Shown piece by piece: positions 1 through 5,600 of a stretch of 6,613 nt of DNA. Numbering within the stretch: position 1 is the stretch's first letter; every line of letters begins with the position of its first letter. Source of the DNA: Minisyncoccota bacterium. Lineage in GTDB: Bacteria > Patescibacteriota > Microgenomatia > Levybacterales > UBA12049. Location of the stretch: contig JANWIQ010000030.1 of NCBI GenBank assembly GCA_025449795.1, positions 1-6,613 on the forward strand, read 5' to 3'. A model generated the notes under the pieces. It was not told where the DNA came from and made no database searches. It saw nothing but the letters and a program-made list of their open reading frames with translations. Both the position numbers and the translations under genes were made by a program.

Positions 1-128
1 CGAGCACTGCTTGCTCTATATTTGGCAATGACTCGGGGAAATATGCCCTCCTTTCCATGCATGCCTACTATATCTTGCAGAAGACAAGCGCTTTATTATA
101 GATTGGTAGGAAAATTGTAAAACTGCAC

Positions 129-157
129 TTTGCTTCTCTCTCTTTTTCTGATATAAA
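129..157 (+). promoter_or_regulatory. Putative extended -10 promoter of the M32 carboxypeptidase gene
   Basis: The bases TG-A-TATAAA at 149-157 form an extended -10 box. A weak -35 (TTTGCT, 129-134) lies 17 bases upstream. The ATG at 165 is only 7 bases after the hexamer, where transcription would be expected to begin. No Shine-Dalgarno sequence precedes the ATG. The simplest reading is a leaderless or nearly leaderless mRNA. This is inference from spacing. Confidence 0.5.
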
Positions 158-164
158 TACTTGT

Positions 165-1670
165 ATGAACGTAGCCAATCCTTCTGTAAAAAAACTACTA
201 CAACACTACAAAAAAATTTCTCTTTTGGGCAAGGTAAAAGCAACACTTGACTGGGACCTCAATGTAAATATGCCGCCAAAAGGCTCCCACGGACGCGCAG
301 AACAATCTGCCTATCTTGAAGAAATACTCGTGCAGCTGTGGCTAGATACAGACTTTTTAGACACTCTTGCTTCCGCCGACGCCAAGACTATGACAGAAGA
401 GGAAAAAGCAATCGTACGAAATAGTGCCCATGCAAGCAAATTTTATACCAAAGTGCCCAAAGCGCTCATTATAGAAAATGCCAAAGTTACCTCTGAGGCA
501 TTTATCCACTGGCGACAGGCGCGCGAAGAAAATAACTTTAAGGGATTCCTTCCCCACCTGAAAAAGATTATTGCCCTCAACCAAAAAATTGCAGGACACC
601 TAGGCTACCAGGAAAATCTCTATGATGCGCTGTTGGATATTTATGAGCCTGCATTGACTACATCTTTTACCAAAAAGGCATTCGATAGCCTGCGGGACGA
701 ATTAATGACACTCGTTGGCCATATCCAAAAAAGCGAAAAATATGTCACAGACAGTCCTCTGGTAGAAAAAAATATTGTCTACCCCCTAGAAAAGCAAAAA
801 GAGCTGGTGTTGGGTTGTATGAAAAAAATGGGATTTGATATGCAAGCAGGACGACTTGATGTCTCACCCCATCCTTTTACCACCACCTTGGACAGATATG
901 ATATCCGCATCACCAATGCGTACAAAGTACATGATTTTCGAGAATCCTACACTGCCGGCATGCACGAAACAGGACACGCGCTCTACGAACAAGGCATTCA
1001 CCCAGACTATCGTGATACCCCGCTTGAGGGCGGTGTATCTTTTGGCATACATGAATCACTTTCCAGGTTTTGGGAAAATATGGTGGGAAAAAATCCAGCA
1101 TATCTTGGGTATATGACGCCTATTTTTCAGTCAACCTATCCTGATGTGTTGGGAAACGTATCCGAAAAAGAATTTGTACAGCTTTTTACGATGGTGAAGC
1201 CAAGTTTTATTCGCATTGAAGCAGATGAAGTCACCTATGCATTGCATATTATTCTCCGCTTTGAAATGGAACATGATTTGCTCAATGGAACAATTTCTGC
1301 TGAAGATGCACCAGAGGTATGGCGGGAAAAATCGAAAAAATATTTTGGTATCGCCCCGATGAAAGACAGCCAGGGAATTTTACAGGACGTGCACTGGGCA
1401 TATGGAAATTTTGGCTACTTCCCCTCCTATGCGCTGGGGAATTTATACGGTGCACAATTTTTGAAAAAGATGAAAGAGAGTGTGCATTTTGAGGAGGAAT
1501 TGCAAAAAGGAAATCTCGCCCCAATCAAACAGTGGCTTGATACTCATGTCCATACCTATGGAAGTCTTTATTATCCACGAGAACTTATGAAAAAAGCAAC
1601 CGGCGAAGAGCTCAATCCAAAATATTTTGTCGCATACCTGAAAGAAAAATACACCGAAATCTACAAATAA
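165..1670 (+). CDS. M32 family metallocarboxypeptidase (thermostable carboxypeptidase 1 type)
   Basis: This is a zinc-dependent carboxypeptidase that removes C-terminal residues from peptides, probably in the cytoplasm since no signal peptide is visible. At 501 residues it matches the usual M32 length of about 500, so the gene is complete. Family signatures appear in order: HPF at 236-238, the zinc-binding HETGH at 267-271 (H267 and H271 ligands, E268 catalytic), HES at 296-298 with E297 as the expected third ligand followed by SRFWEN, the IRIEADEVTY block near 350, and the GILQDVHWAYGNFGYFPSYALGN region near 395-415. The usual HESQSR reads HESLSR here, a mild change. The ATG at 165 is preferred because a -10 box lies directly upstream and the family's N-terminal helix begins shortly after it. 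The stop codon lies inside a 13-bp tandem duplication. It converges on the RAYT gene, and nothing ties it to the lipid genes further right. M32 enzymes are known in bacteria, archaea and some protists; the role here is probably peptide turnover. Confidence 0.96.
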   Translation: MNVANPSVKKLLQHYKKISLLGKVKATLDWDLNVNMPPKGSHGRAEQSAYLEEILVQLWLDTDFLDTLASADAKTMTEEEKAIVRNSAHASKFYTKVPKALIIENAKVTSEAFIHWRQAREENNFKGFLPHLKKIIALNQKIAGHLGYQENLYDALLDIYEPALTTSFTKKAFDSLRDELMTLVGHIQKSEKYVTDSPLVEKNIVYPLEKQKELVLGCMKKMGFDMQAGRLDVSPHPFTTTLDRYDIRITNAYKVHDFRESYTAGMHETGHALYEQGIHPDYRDTPLEGGVSFGIHESLSRFWENMVGKNPAYLGYMTPIFQSTYPDVLGNVSEKEFVQLFTMVKPSFIRIEADEVTYALHIILRFEMEHDLLNGTISAEDAPEVWREKSKKYFGIAPMKDSQGILQDVHWAYGNFGYFPSYALGNLYGAQFLKKMKESVHFEEELQKGNLAPIKQWLDTHVHTYGSLYYPRELMKKATGEELNPKYFVAYLKEKYTEIYK

Positions 1671-1682
1671 AATCTACAAATT
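1657..1682. repeat. 13-bp tandem duplication spanning the M32 stop codon
   Basis: AAATCTACAAATA (1657-1669) is followed at once by AAATCTACAAATT (1670-1682), 12 of 13 bases identical. The TAA stop (1668-1670) sits across the junction. The second copy lies outside the reading frame's end, so the protein is unaffected. This is the first of three different short tandem repeats in this gap. Confidence 0.85.
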
Positions 1683-1685
1683 TTA

Positions 1686-1703
1686 ATTATCTCTATTATC
1701 TCT
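1686..1703. repeat. 9-bp tandem repeat, two copies
   Basis: ATTATCTCT occurs twice without interruption (1686-1694 and 1695-1703), between the 13-bp duplication and the 12-bp array. It is AT-rich and may simply be a slippage product. Confidence 0.75.
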
Positions 1704-1710
1704 ATAATAA

Positions 1711-1758
1711 ATGATCTAAATTATGATCTAAATTATGATCTAAATTATGATCTAAATT
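1711..1758. repeat. 12-bp tandem array, four exact copies
   Basis: ATGATCTAAATT is repeated four times exactly (1711, 1723, 1735, 1747), with no spacers. Each unit contains one GATC. The exact identity suggests recent expansion and likely copy-number variation between strains. The unit length is a multiple of three, but the reading frames here are crossed by stops (TAA in the unit) and no ORF covers it. The stretch from here to the first REP (1759-1800) holds nothing else recognisable apart from a T-rich run. Confidence 0.92.
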
Positions 1759-1800
1759 TTACTTTTTATGCTTTTCCCTGTTTTCTTCCCACTGTTTTGT

Positions 1801-1844
1801 TGAGGATCAACCTTAACTTAGCTTCGGAGTGAGGTTGATCCTCA
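1801..1844. repeat. REP palindrome, copy A (3' side of RAYT)
   Basis: TGAGGATCAACCT (1801-1813) and its exact reverse complement (1832-1844) enclose an 18-nt spacer. Copies B and C share the same 12-bp arm core and spacer length. The right half of the spacer (AGCTTCGGAGTG) matches the other copies, which shows all three have one orientation. The copy ends 5 bases from the RAYT stop codon and lies between the convergent M32 and RAYT genes, where its hairpin may also limit read-through. No T-run follows on either side, so it is not a standard intrinsic terminator. The six bases before it (TTTTGT) also precede copy C. Confidence 0.9.
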
Positions 1845-1849
1845 TTCGG

Positions 1850-2524
1850 TTACATCTCATTATCTTCTTCAAGAATTAAATCTTCTAACATCTCTTGTGC
1901 ATCTTCGTTATATCCCTCAACAAAATCTTTATAAGAATTACTTCCAAAGTCCCCTTTCTTAATTGAGAAATAATCTACTATTTCCTTTGGCTTAACCCAG
2001 CTCGCCTGTTTCAAACCAAGATAATAAGGATAACTTGAAAATGAGAGAAAATTAATTTTTGGTCGTTGTAATTTAATAGGGTTAAGATGAATATAGCGAG
2101 ATAAGTGAAGCAAATACTCATCCCTATCAATAAATGCACCCTTGTAAATATTTTGAAACAATGGTCCAATCCTCTTATATTTTCTATTGAAATACATAAC
2201 ATAACTTGTTGCAACTCTCCGCATGAGCTTGCTTATGCCATCTTTTGTGTGCTGTTTTATTTCTAAATGAATATGATTTGGCATCAGAGCAAAAGCAAGT
2301 AAATCAACTTCTTTTGACAAATTTAGTTGAATTAAACGATTCATATGTCTTCCTTCTGTTAAGGTTGGTAGCTCTTCTACCGAACATAGGTAGAGTTTTA
2401 AATAATGAAGGAACATAATGCAATCTTGTTGGTCTAAGAAGATTGATCGTTTCTCTACGCCACGATTATAAATATGATAATATCCATTCTCTATAAATGT
2501 CTTTACAATATTTTTGGCAGGCAC
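1850..2524 (-). CDS. REP-associated tyrosine transposase (RAYT), Y1/HUH family
   Basis: This is a single-strand DNA nicking and rejoining enzyme of the IS200/IS605 TnpA superfamily (PF01797), in the domesticated RAYT branch. The 224-residue length and the flanking REP hairpins fit RAYT better than a typical IS200 TnpA of about 150 residues. Visible motifs are the N-terminal YYHIYNRGVEK (about 16-26), the metal-binding HUH motif as MPNHIHL with H84 and H86, and the catalytic-tyrosine region SYVMYFNRKYKRIGPLFQ (107-124), where Y108 is the likely nucleophile. After that comes the conserved RDEYLLHLSRYIHLNP block (about 134-149). The C-terminus ends in an acidic tail. The start is a GTG at 2522-2524, supported by a promoter ending 6 bases upstream. 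The frame is intact, so the enzyme is probably functional. The gene looks more AT-rich than its neighbours, consistent with acquisition. It is expected to act on the REP copies in this window and elsewhere. Confidence 0.93.
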   Translation of the reverse strand: MPAKNIVKTFIENGYYHIYNRGVEKRSIFLDQQDCIMFLHYLKLYLCSVEELPTLTEGRHMNRLIQLNLSKEVDLLAFALMPNHIHLEIKQHTKDGISKLMRRVATSYVMYFNRKYKRIGPLFQNIYKGAFIDRDEYLLHLSRYIHLNPIKLQRPKINFLSFSSYPYYLGLKQASWVKPKEIVDYFSIKKGDFGSNSYKDFVEGYNEDAQEMLEDLILEEDNEM

Positions 2525-2530
2525 ACTTTT

Positions 2531-2559
2531 AGTATGGTTCGAGGATCAACCTATGTCAA
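2531..2559 (-). promoter_or_regulatory. Putative RAYT promoter with its -35 box inside REP copy B
   Basis: On the minus strand a perfect TTGACA (2559-2554) is followed by 17 bases and CATACT (2536-2531), then AAAAGT and the GTG start. The -35 lies in the 18-nt spacer of REP copy B. Copies A and C have CTAAGT and CTAGAT at this position. The -10 shares four of six bases with the consensus. The start codon is 6 bases after the -10 with no Shine-Dalgarno, so a leaderless transcript is likely. Confidence 0.6.
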
Positions 2560-2582
2560 GCCTCAAGTTGAGGTTGATCCTC
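2541..2582. repeat. REP palindrome, copy B (5' side of RAYT)
   Basis: GAGGATCAACCT (2541-2552) and its exact complement AGGTTGATCCTC (2571-2582) enclose an 18-nt spacer ending in AGCCTCAAGTTG. The arms are 12 bp, the shortest of the three copies. It lies 16 bases before the RAYT start and 32 bases after the CarS stop. Unlike copies A and C it is not preceded by TTTTGT. Its spacer supplies the RAYT -35 box. Confidence 0.9.
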
Positions 2583-2599
2583 AATAAACCCAATAAACC
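2582..2599. repeat. 9-bp tandem repeat, two copies
   Basis: CAATAAACC occurs twice back to back (2582-2590 and 2591-2599), directly abutting REP copy B. It is either a slippage product or a scar of REP insertion; the sequence alone cannot decide. Confidence 0.65.
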
Positions 2600-2614
2600 T
2601 TGACAGTAAATTAG

Positions 2615-3166
2615 TTAAATTGCAGCATCTTTTAACTTGAGGAAAAAACCTACAGCTGAGGTAAGAAGATGTAAAACAACATAGAGAAGAAAAATCACTC
2701 CGTACTCCACCACGGGAAGTCGTATCACCAAAAGACTTGCAGCCAATCCTCCGATAACGTAGTCTATTTGGTCAAATGGAAACCAGCTTTTTCCCGAAGA
2801 AATACCGATTTGTCTTTTGAAAAAGCTCTTCACGCTATCGCCTGCCAGTGCACCAAAAGAAAGGAGAAACCCAAGCATAATTGGATTTGTCTGGATATAT
2901 TGTTGGCTCATGATTTCACTGGATCCTGGCCAATCCAAGATGACAGAACGCTCAATACTGCTAATAAGTATTCCTACTACTACCCCACTTACTAATCCCC
3001 GTATCGTCTTATGGTCTCCCAAAATTCTTTTGCCTTTAAATTTTTTCCCAAAATCCAAAGGGTTCTTCCATGCTTGTAAACCGGGCACTTTGGCAACAAG
3101 AACCGGCACCATGTTGGCAATTCCCGCGGGAAGGAAAAACAAGAATGAAAATAATAATTCTTGCAT
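2615..3166 (-). CDS. CDP-archaeol synthase-like CTP:lipid cytidylyltransferase (CarS/DUF46 family)
   Basis: This is an integral membrane enzyme that would transfer CMP from CTP to a phosphorylated lipid, giving a CDP-activated lipid. In archaea CarS makes CDP-archaeol; the substrate in a bacterium is not known from the sequence. At 183 residues it is close to family length. Features in order are an N-terminal membrane segment with PAGIANMVPVLVAK (13-26), a loop with KRILGDHKTIRG (46-57), and further membrane segments. The cytidylyltransferase signature GDSVKSFFKR (109-118) follows, with G121 and P130, and then FDQIDYVIGG (131-140) with D132 and D135. This parallels the CdsA-family signature of GD, KS and a late D. 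The ATG at 3166 begins directly before the first membrane helix. A -10-like TATATC lies 7 bases upstream, with no Shine-Dalgarno. It is the natural source of CDP-lipid for the CDP-alcohol phosphotransferase at 5010-5600. A CdsA homolog is a less likely alternative given the short length and the DHKT block. Confidence 0.88.
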   Translation of the reverse strand: MQELLFSFLFFLPAGIANMVPVLVAKVPGLQAWKNPLDFGKKFKGKRILGDHKTIRGLVSGVVVGILISSIERSVILDWPGSSEIMSQQYIQTNPIMLGFLLSFGALAGDSVKSFFKRQIGISSGKSWFPFDQIDYVIGGLAASLLVIRLPVVEYGVIFLLYVVLHLLTSAVGFFLKLKDAAI

Positions 3167-3173
3167 ATTTTCA

Positions 3174-3179
3174 GATATA
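3174..3179 (-). promoter_or_regulatory. Possible -10 box of the CarS-like gene
   Basis: TATATC on the minus strand (3179-3174) is followed by seven bases and the ATG at 3166. No good -35 lies 16-18 bases upstream. The spacing matches the other leaderless candidates in this window, but the box is weak. Transcription could also continue from the lipid kinase gene through the repeat array. Confidence 0.3.
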
Positions 3180-3206
3180 CTCAGATAGAACTCGGTAAAA
3201 CCAGAG

Positions 3207-3326
3207 TATCTGTAATTCAGTACTTCAATGATTCAGTAATTCAGTTATCGGTAGGATAATTACTGGTTTTACTGACCAACTGATGCACAGATCCACTGAA
3301 ATACCGGATCACTGACACGCTGAGTG
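3207..3326. repeat. Bipartite array of degenerate 8-bp repeats
   Basis: The gap between the lipid kinase and CarS genes is built of octamers in a single register. The left part (3207-3246) reads, on the minus strand, AACTGAAT, TACTGAAT, CATTGAAG, TACTGAAT, TACAGATA. The right part (3271-3326) reads, on the plus strand, ACTGACCA, ACTGATGC, ACAGATCC, ACTGAAAT, ACCGGATC, ACTGACAC, GCTGAGTG. The common core is ACTGA, inverted between the halves. Complementary segments such as CAGTAATT (3234-3241) with AATTACTG (3258-3265), and GTAAAACCAG (3195-3204) with CTGGTTTTAC (3263-3272), could fold. The unit length is not a multiple of three, so it is not coding. A small hairpin, ATCTGA/TCAGAT (3329-3346), sits just past the kinase stop codon. 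Confidence 0.7.
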
Positions 3327-3347
3327 CCATCTGAGTCCTATCAGATC

Positions 3348-4253
3348 TCATACAAATGGCACGCTGGGTAACAAGATTTCTTCTGTTGTATTTCTGAGAA
3401 ACGTTACTGCTTTTGGCAATACTTCTATTTCTATTGGCTTTACATGGATAGCCGGATCCCCATCCACTTGGGCAAATTGGTCACCTGAGATTTTGATATG
3501 TTTTGCCCGAAAATTTACTTTATTTTTCTCGGAATATAACGGATGCTTAAACCCACGAAGACGCAAGTTAGTCAAATATGCATAGTGGGAAGAGAAAAGT
3601 GTGCAGTCCAAAAGCCCGTCATTTAATTTGGCATTTTCCGAAGAAATAAAATTGCGGCCTATGGTTGGCGCGTTGGCAATCATGAGCGCTGAGGCAATAC
3701 CCGTCATTGTAATGCTGTGGTCAAGAGTAAATGTGAGTTTTTTTTCTACGTGGGTGATATAACTTCTAATAACCGCAAGGGTATAGGAACGAATACCGAT
3801 ATAGCGATGAAACATGCGTGTGTGCACCACCTGTCCGTCGAAACCAATTCCCATGGTAAAGACCCCAATGGGAATTTCGGGGATAGTGGTCTTAAATAGG
3901 TCAATCGTTAATTTTGCAGGCGTATTCTTTATGACGTAGAGTGCTTTTTCCACAGTCTCTACCCCAAGACAATAGGACAACGCATTCCCAAATCCTATGG
4001 GCATGACGGCAAGACTAGGTTTGCTTTTTAGTGGGAGCACTGCCTGACACACTTTATTAATAGTCCCATCCCCTCCTGCAATGACGACGGTCTGGGGTTT
4101 TTGTTGGATAAGGAATTCGGTTAGGTTAGGAATCTTTGTGACATCAAGCGGATCTTTCGGCAAGGAGGGAAACTTCTTTTGGATATATTTCCAATGGCGC
4201 AGTGCCGTGTCCTCGTTGGCTTTGGGATTAATAAGATATAAAATATTTTTCAT
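3348..4253 (-). CDS. Diacylglycerol kinase family lipid kinase (DagK/YegS/LCB5 type)
   Basis: This soluble or membrane-associated kinase transfers phosphate from ATP to a lipid alcohol such as diacylglycerol or a related lipid. The 301-residue length is typical of bacterial DgkB/YegS proteins. The N-terminal nucleotide-binding domain opens with ILYLINPKAN (4-13). It carries GGDGTIN (60-66), the ATP-binding signature, and MPIGFGNALSYCLGV (84-98), which corresponds to the family's P-x-G-T-x-N motif. The Thr is Phe here (F88), while G89 and N90 remain. The C-terminal beta-rich domain shows GIGFDGQVV (135-143), NDGLLD (211-216) and QVDGDP (262-267), all usual landmarks. The ATG at 4253 starts right before the first beta strand. 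It is only 7 bases from REP copy C, with no good Shine-Dalgarno or -10, so co-transcription from the PHP gene is likely. The lipid substrate cannot be read from the sequence. Confidence 0.92.
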   Translation of the reverse strand: MKNILYLINPKANEDTALRHWKYIQKKFPSLPKDPLDVTKIPNLTEFLIQQKPQTVVIAGGDGTINKVCQAVLPLKSKPSLAVMPIGFGNALSYCLGVETVEKALYVIKNTPAKLTIDLFKTTIPEIPIGVFTMGIGFDGQVVHTRMFHRYIGIRSYTLAVIRSYITHVEKKLTFTLDHSITMTGIASALMIANAPTIGRNFISSENAKLNDGLLDCTLFSSHYAYLTNLRLRGFKHPLYSEKNKVNFRAKHIKISGDQFAQVDGDPAIHVKPIEIEVLPKAVTFLRNTTEEILLPSVPFV

Positions 4254-4260
4254 TTCTTTT

Positions 4261-4308
4261 GTTGAGGATCAACCTCCATCTAGCTTCAGGTTGAGGTTGA
4301 TCCTCAAC
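4261..4308. repeat. REP palindrome, copy C (between PHP and lipid kinase genes)
   Basis: GTTGAGGATCAACCT (4261-4275) and its exact reverse complement (4294-4308) enclose an 18-nt spacer ending in AGCTTCAGGTTG. The 15-bp arms are the longest of the three copies. It nearly fills the 61-bp gap between two co-directional genes, 6 bases from the PHP stop and 7 bases from the kinase start. It is about 1.7 kb from the nearest RAYT-flanking copy, so it looks like a REP moved in trans. TTTTGT precedes it, as at copy A. A transcript crossing it would carry a stable hairpin just before the kinase start codon. Confidence 0.9.
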
Positions 4309-4314
4309 GCAACA

Positions 4315-4971
4315 CTATACCAGCTTTTTTATTCTATTCCACTTTGGCCTGAGATATTCAACCCATGGTTGATAGTTTTTCACCACTTCAGTATGGGATA
4401 GTGCCTTTTTTGCCGAAAGTTTGGTGAAAGACTCACCCACAACCGTATATGCTTTTCCTATTCCATAGACACTATGCGCGTCGCTTGCCGCTGTCGCAGG
4501 AATACCGTAGGTTTGCGCAAATTCTTTTGCCTTTGCATTTTGCCAGGGAAAAATAATTCGTCCATTAAAACCTTCTAGTATATCTATTGTGTCTTTGTGT
4601 CTGAGAAGGTTTTCTTCCCCAATGCCACGGCGGATAGGGTCAAATGGATGAGGAATAGAGACAAGCCCATTTTGTGCGTGAATCAATTCGATTGTCCTGG
4701 CAAGCGATTGGTAAGGTCCGACCTTGACAGACAAAAAGAGGCCGATAACTTCCCCTTCTGCTGTCATGATTTCTTCACCCACAATAATTGCATCTCCTAA
4801 TTTTTTATGCATCTTCTGGGCAAAATCTATCCTATTATGGTCTGTTACTGCAATAATATCCAGGATTTTTTTTGCTATAATTTCTGTATACTCTTTTTCG
4901 GTTATTCCCCCGTCGGGAGACGCGATAGAATGAGTATGCAAATCTAATTTGTAATGTGTATCATGTATCAT
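4315..4971 (-). CDS. PHP-domain metal-dependent phosphoesterase
   Basis: This is a member of the polymerase and histidinol phosphatase superfamily, a metal-dependent phosphoesterase, probably cytoplasmic. Expected metal ligands are visible in order: the HTH of LDLHTHS (H12, H14), D20 in SPDGG, TDHN (D44, H45), GEE (E66/E67), PHPFDP (H98), an E/N pair in LEGFNGR (E123, N126), and SDAH (D154, H156). The 218 residues cover one PHP domain with only a short C-terminal extension, so it is not part of DNA polymerase III alpha or PolX. Stand-alone relatives include nucleoside bisphosphate phosphatases of the TrpH/RNase AM group, but the substrate here is unknown. The ATG at 4971 is the only reasonable start. 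It is the first gene of a minus-strand run leading through REP copy C into the lipid kinase. It diverges from the CDP-alcohol phosphotransferase across a 38-bp gap. Confidence 0.9.
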   Translation of the reverse strand: MIHDTHYKLDLHTHSIASPDGGITEKEYTEIIAKKILDIIAVTDHNRIDFAQKMHKKLGDAIIVGEEIMTAEGEVIGLFLSVKVGPYQSLARTIELIHAQNGLVSIPHPFDPIRRGIGEENLLRHKDTIDILEGFNGRIIFPWQNAKAKEFAQTYGIPATAASDAHSVYGIGKAYTVVGESFTKLSAKKALSHTEVVKNYQPWVEYLRPKWNRIKKLV

Positions 4972-5009
4972 ATATAGAAATAAAATCCAAGTTCATACGT
5001 AATACAAGT
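4972..5009. promoter_or_regulatory. Compact 38-bp divergent promoter region
   Basis: The gap between the PHP start (4971, -) and the preferred CDP-alcohol phosphotransferase start (5010, +) must hold both promoters. On + the bases CGTAAT (4998-5003) lie 6 bases before the ATG, as at the PAP2 gene, but match the -10 consensus at only four positions. On - TTTTAT (4985-4980) lies 8 bases before the ATG, with TTGTAT (5007-5002) 16 bases further up. Both are weak. Any two such promoters would overlap and compete for RNA polymerase. Confidence 0.3.
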
Positions 5010-5600
5010 ATGTTTTCTAAGTACAAACAACGCTTTACCCCTCTTATTGCTATTATAGCTCGTCCATTCCTTTCGTGGAATCCCACAATTCTGACGATTT
5101 TGAGCCTTATTGCCGCAATACTTTTTTTTACTGGCATAGTTACCCATATCTATTTACTCAGTGTCATAAGCGTAGTTGGGTTTGTTTTTGATATGCTGGA
5201 TGGGTATGTCGCACGATATCAAAAGAAAGTTTCCAAAATAGGCGCTTTTTTAGACTCAAGCTTTGATAGGGTAAGTGATTTTTTTCTTGTTGCAGGATTT
5301 GGGGTTGCTCACCTGGTCCCATGGGGACTTGTTGTCATCGTGGTTTTTACTTCTTTTTTTATTAGCTATCTTCGCACGCTCGGAGAATTAACTTTTGGAA
5401 AAACACCTATCAGTAGCACAGGACTCATGCAGCGGACAGAAAGAATCGTATTGCTCATCTTTGCATTTCTTCTTTTTCTCGCATTCCCCGGCGTGATGCT
5501 TTTTGGCTTTTCACTCCTGCCTTTTGCCTTTGGACTACTGGGTATCTTGAATTGTATTACTATTGTGCAACGATTTGCCACAATCTATACCCATGCCTAA
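5010..5600 (+). CDS. CDP-alcohol phosphotransferase family membrane enzyme (inositol-phosphate synthase-like)
   Basis: This integral membrane enzyme joins a CDP-activated lipid to an alcohol headgroup and releases CMP. The family signature is complete: D61-x2-D64-G65-x2-A68-R69-x8-G78-x3-D82-x3-D86, with the aspartates binding metal and substrate. About six hydrophobic segments follow the usual pattern. Near residue 138 the sequence GLMQRTERIVLL resembles the conserved R-x-x-R/ER block of phosphatidylinositol-phosphate and archaetidylinositol-phosphate synthases, which hints at a phosphorylated inositol acceptor; this is only a family resemblance. A longer frame begins at ATG 4956, but that would overlap the divergent PHP gene by 16 bases and add 18 polar residues. 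The ATG at 5010 gives the usual N-terminus and 196 residues, so it is preferred. The CarS-like gene at 2615-3166 could supply its CDP-lipid. The last 8 bases overlap the next small ORF. Confidence 0.9.
   Translation: MFSKYKQRFTPLIAIIARPFLSWNPTILTILSLIAAILFFTGIVTHIYLLSVISVVGFVFDMLDGYVARYQKKVSKIGAFLDSSFDRVSDFFLVAGFGVAHLVPWGLVVIVVFTSFFISYLRTLGELTFGKTPISSTGLMQRTERIVLLIFAFLLFLAFPGVMLFGFSLLPFAFGLLGILNCITIVQRFATIYTHA

Noticed and set aside
1..16. GAGCA/TGCTC hairpin at the left edge
   Set aside because: The stem is only 5 bp, no T-run follows, and no upstream gene end is visible, so it cannot be called a terminator.
75..102. TTGCAG-N16-TATAGA as a second M32 promoter
   Set aside because: Both boxes are weak, and the extended -10 at 149-157 is a better candidate next to the start.
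16..246. Minus-strand 76-codon frame over the M32 leader and start
   Set aside because: It overlaps the certain M32 N-terminus and the promoter, has no recognisable motif, and its composition looks like a shadow frame.
1711..1758. 12-bp repeats as a CRISPR array or iteron origin
   Set aside because: There are no spacers between units, so it is not CRISPR. No replication gene or DnaA-box cluster is nearby, so an origin is unsupported.
1801..2582. REP-RAYT-REP block as an intact IS200/IS605 insertion sequence
   Set aside because: The ends are two same-orientation palindromes rather than distinct left and right IS ends, there is no TnpB, and the protein length and motifs fit a RAYT.
2600..2605. 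TTGACA on + upstream of the CarS stop
   Set aside because: No -10 lies 16-18 bases downstream and no + gene follows; it is a chance match.
2817..3188. Plus-strand 123-codon frame opposite the CarS-like gene
   Set aside because: The minus-strand frame carries the full family signature; this is its antisense shadow.
3207..3326. 8-bp array as a CRISPR or a decayed gene
   Set aside because: The units are too short and contiguous for CRISPR, and an 8-base period does not preserve a reading frame.
4081..4401. Plus-strand 106-codon frame across REP copy C
   Set aside because: It runs antisense through two certain genes and the REP palindrome, with no motif.
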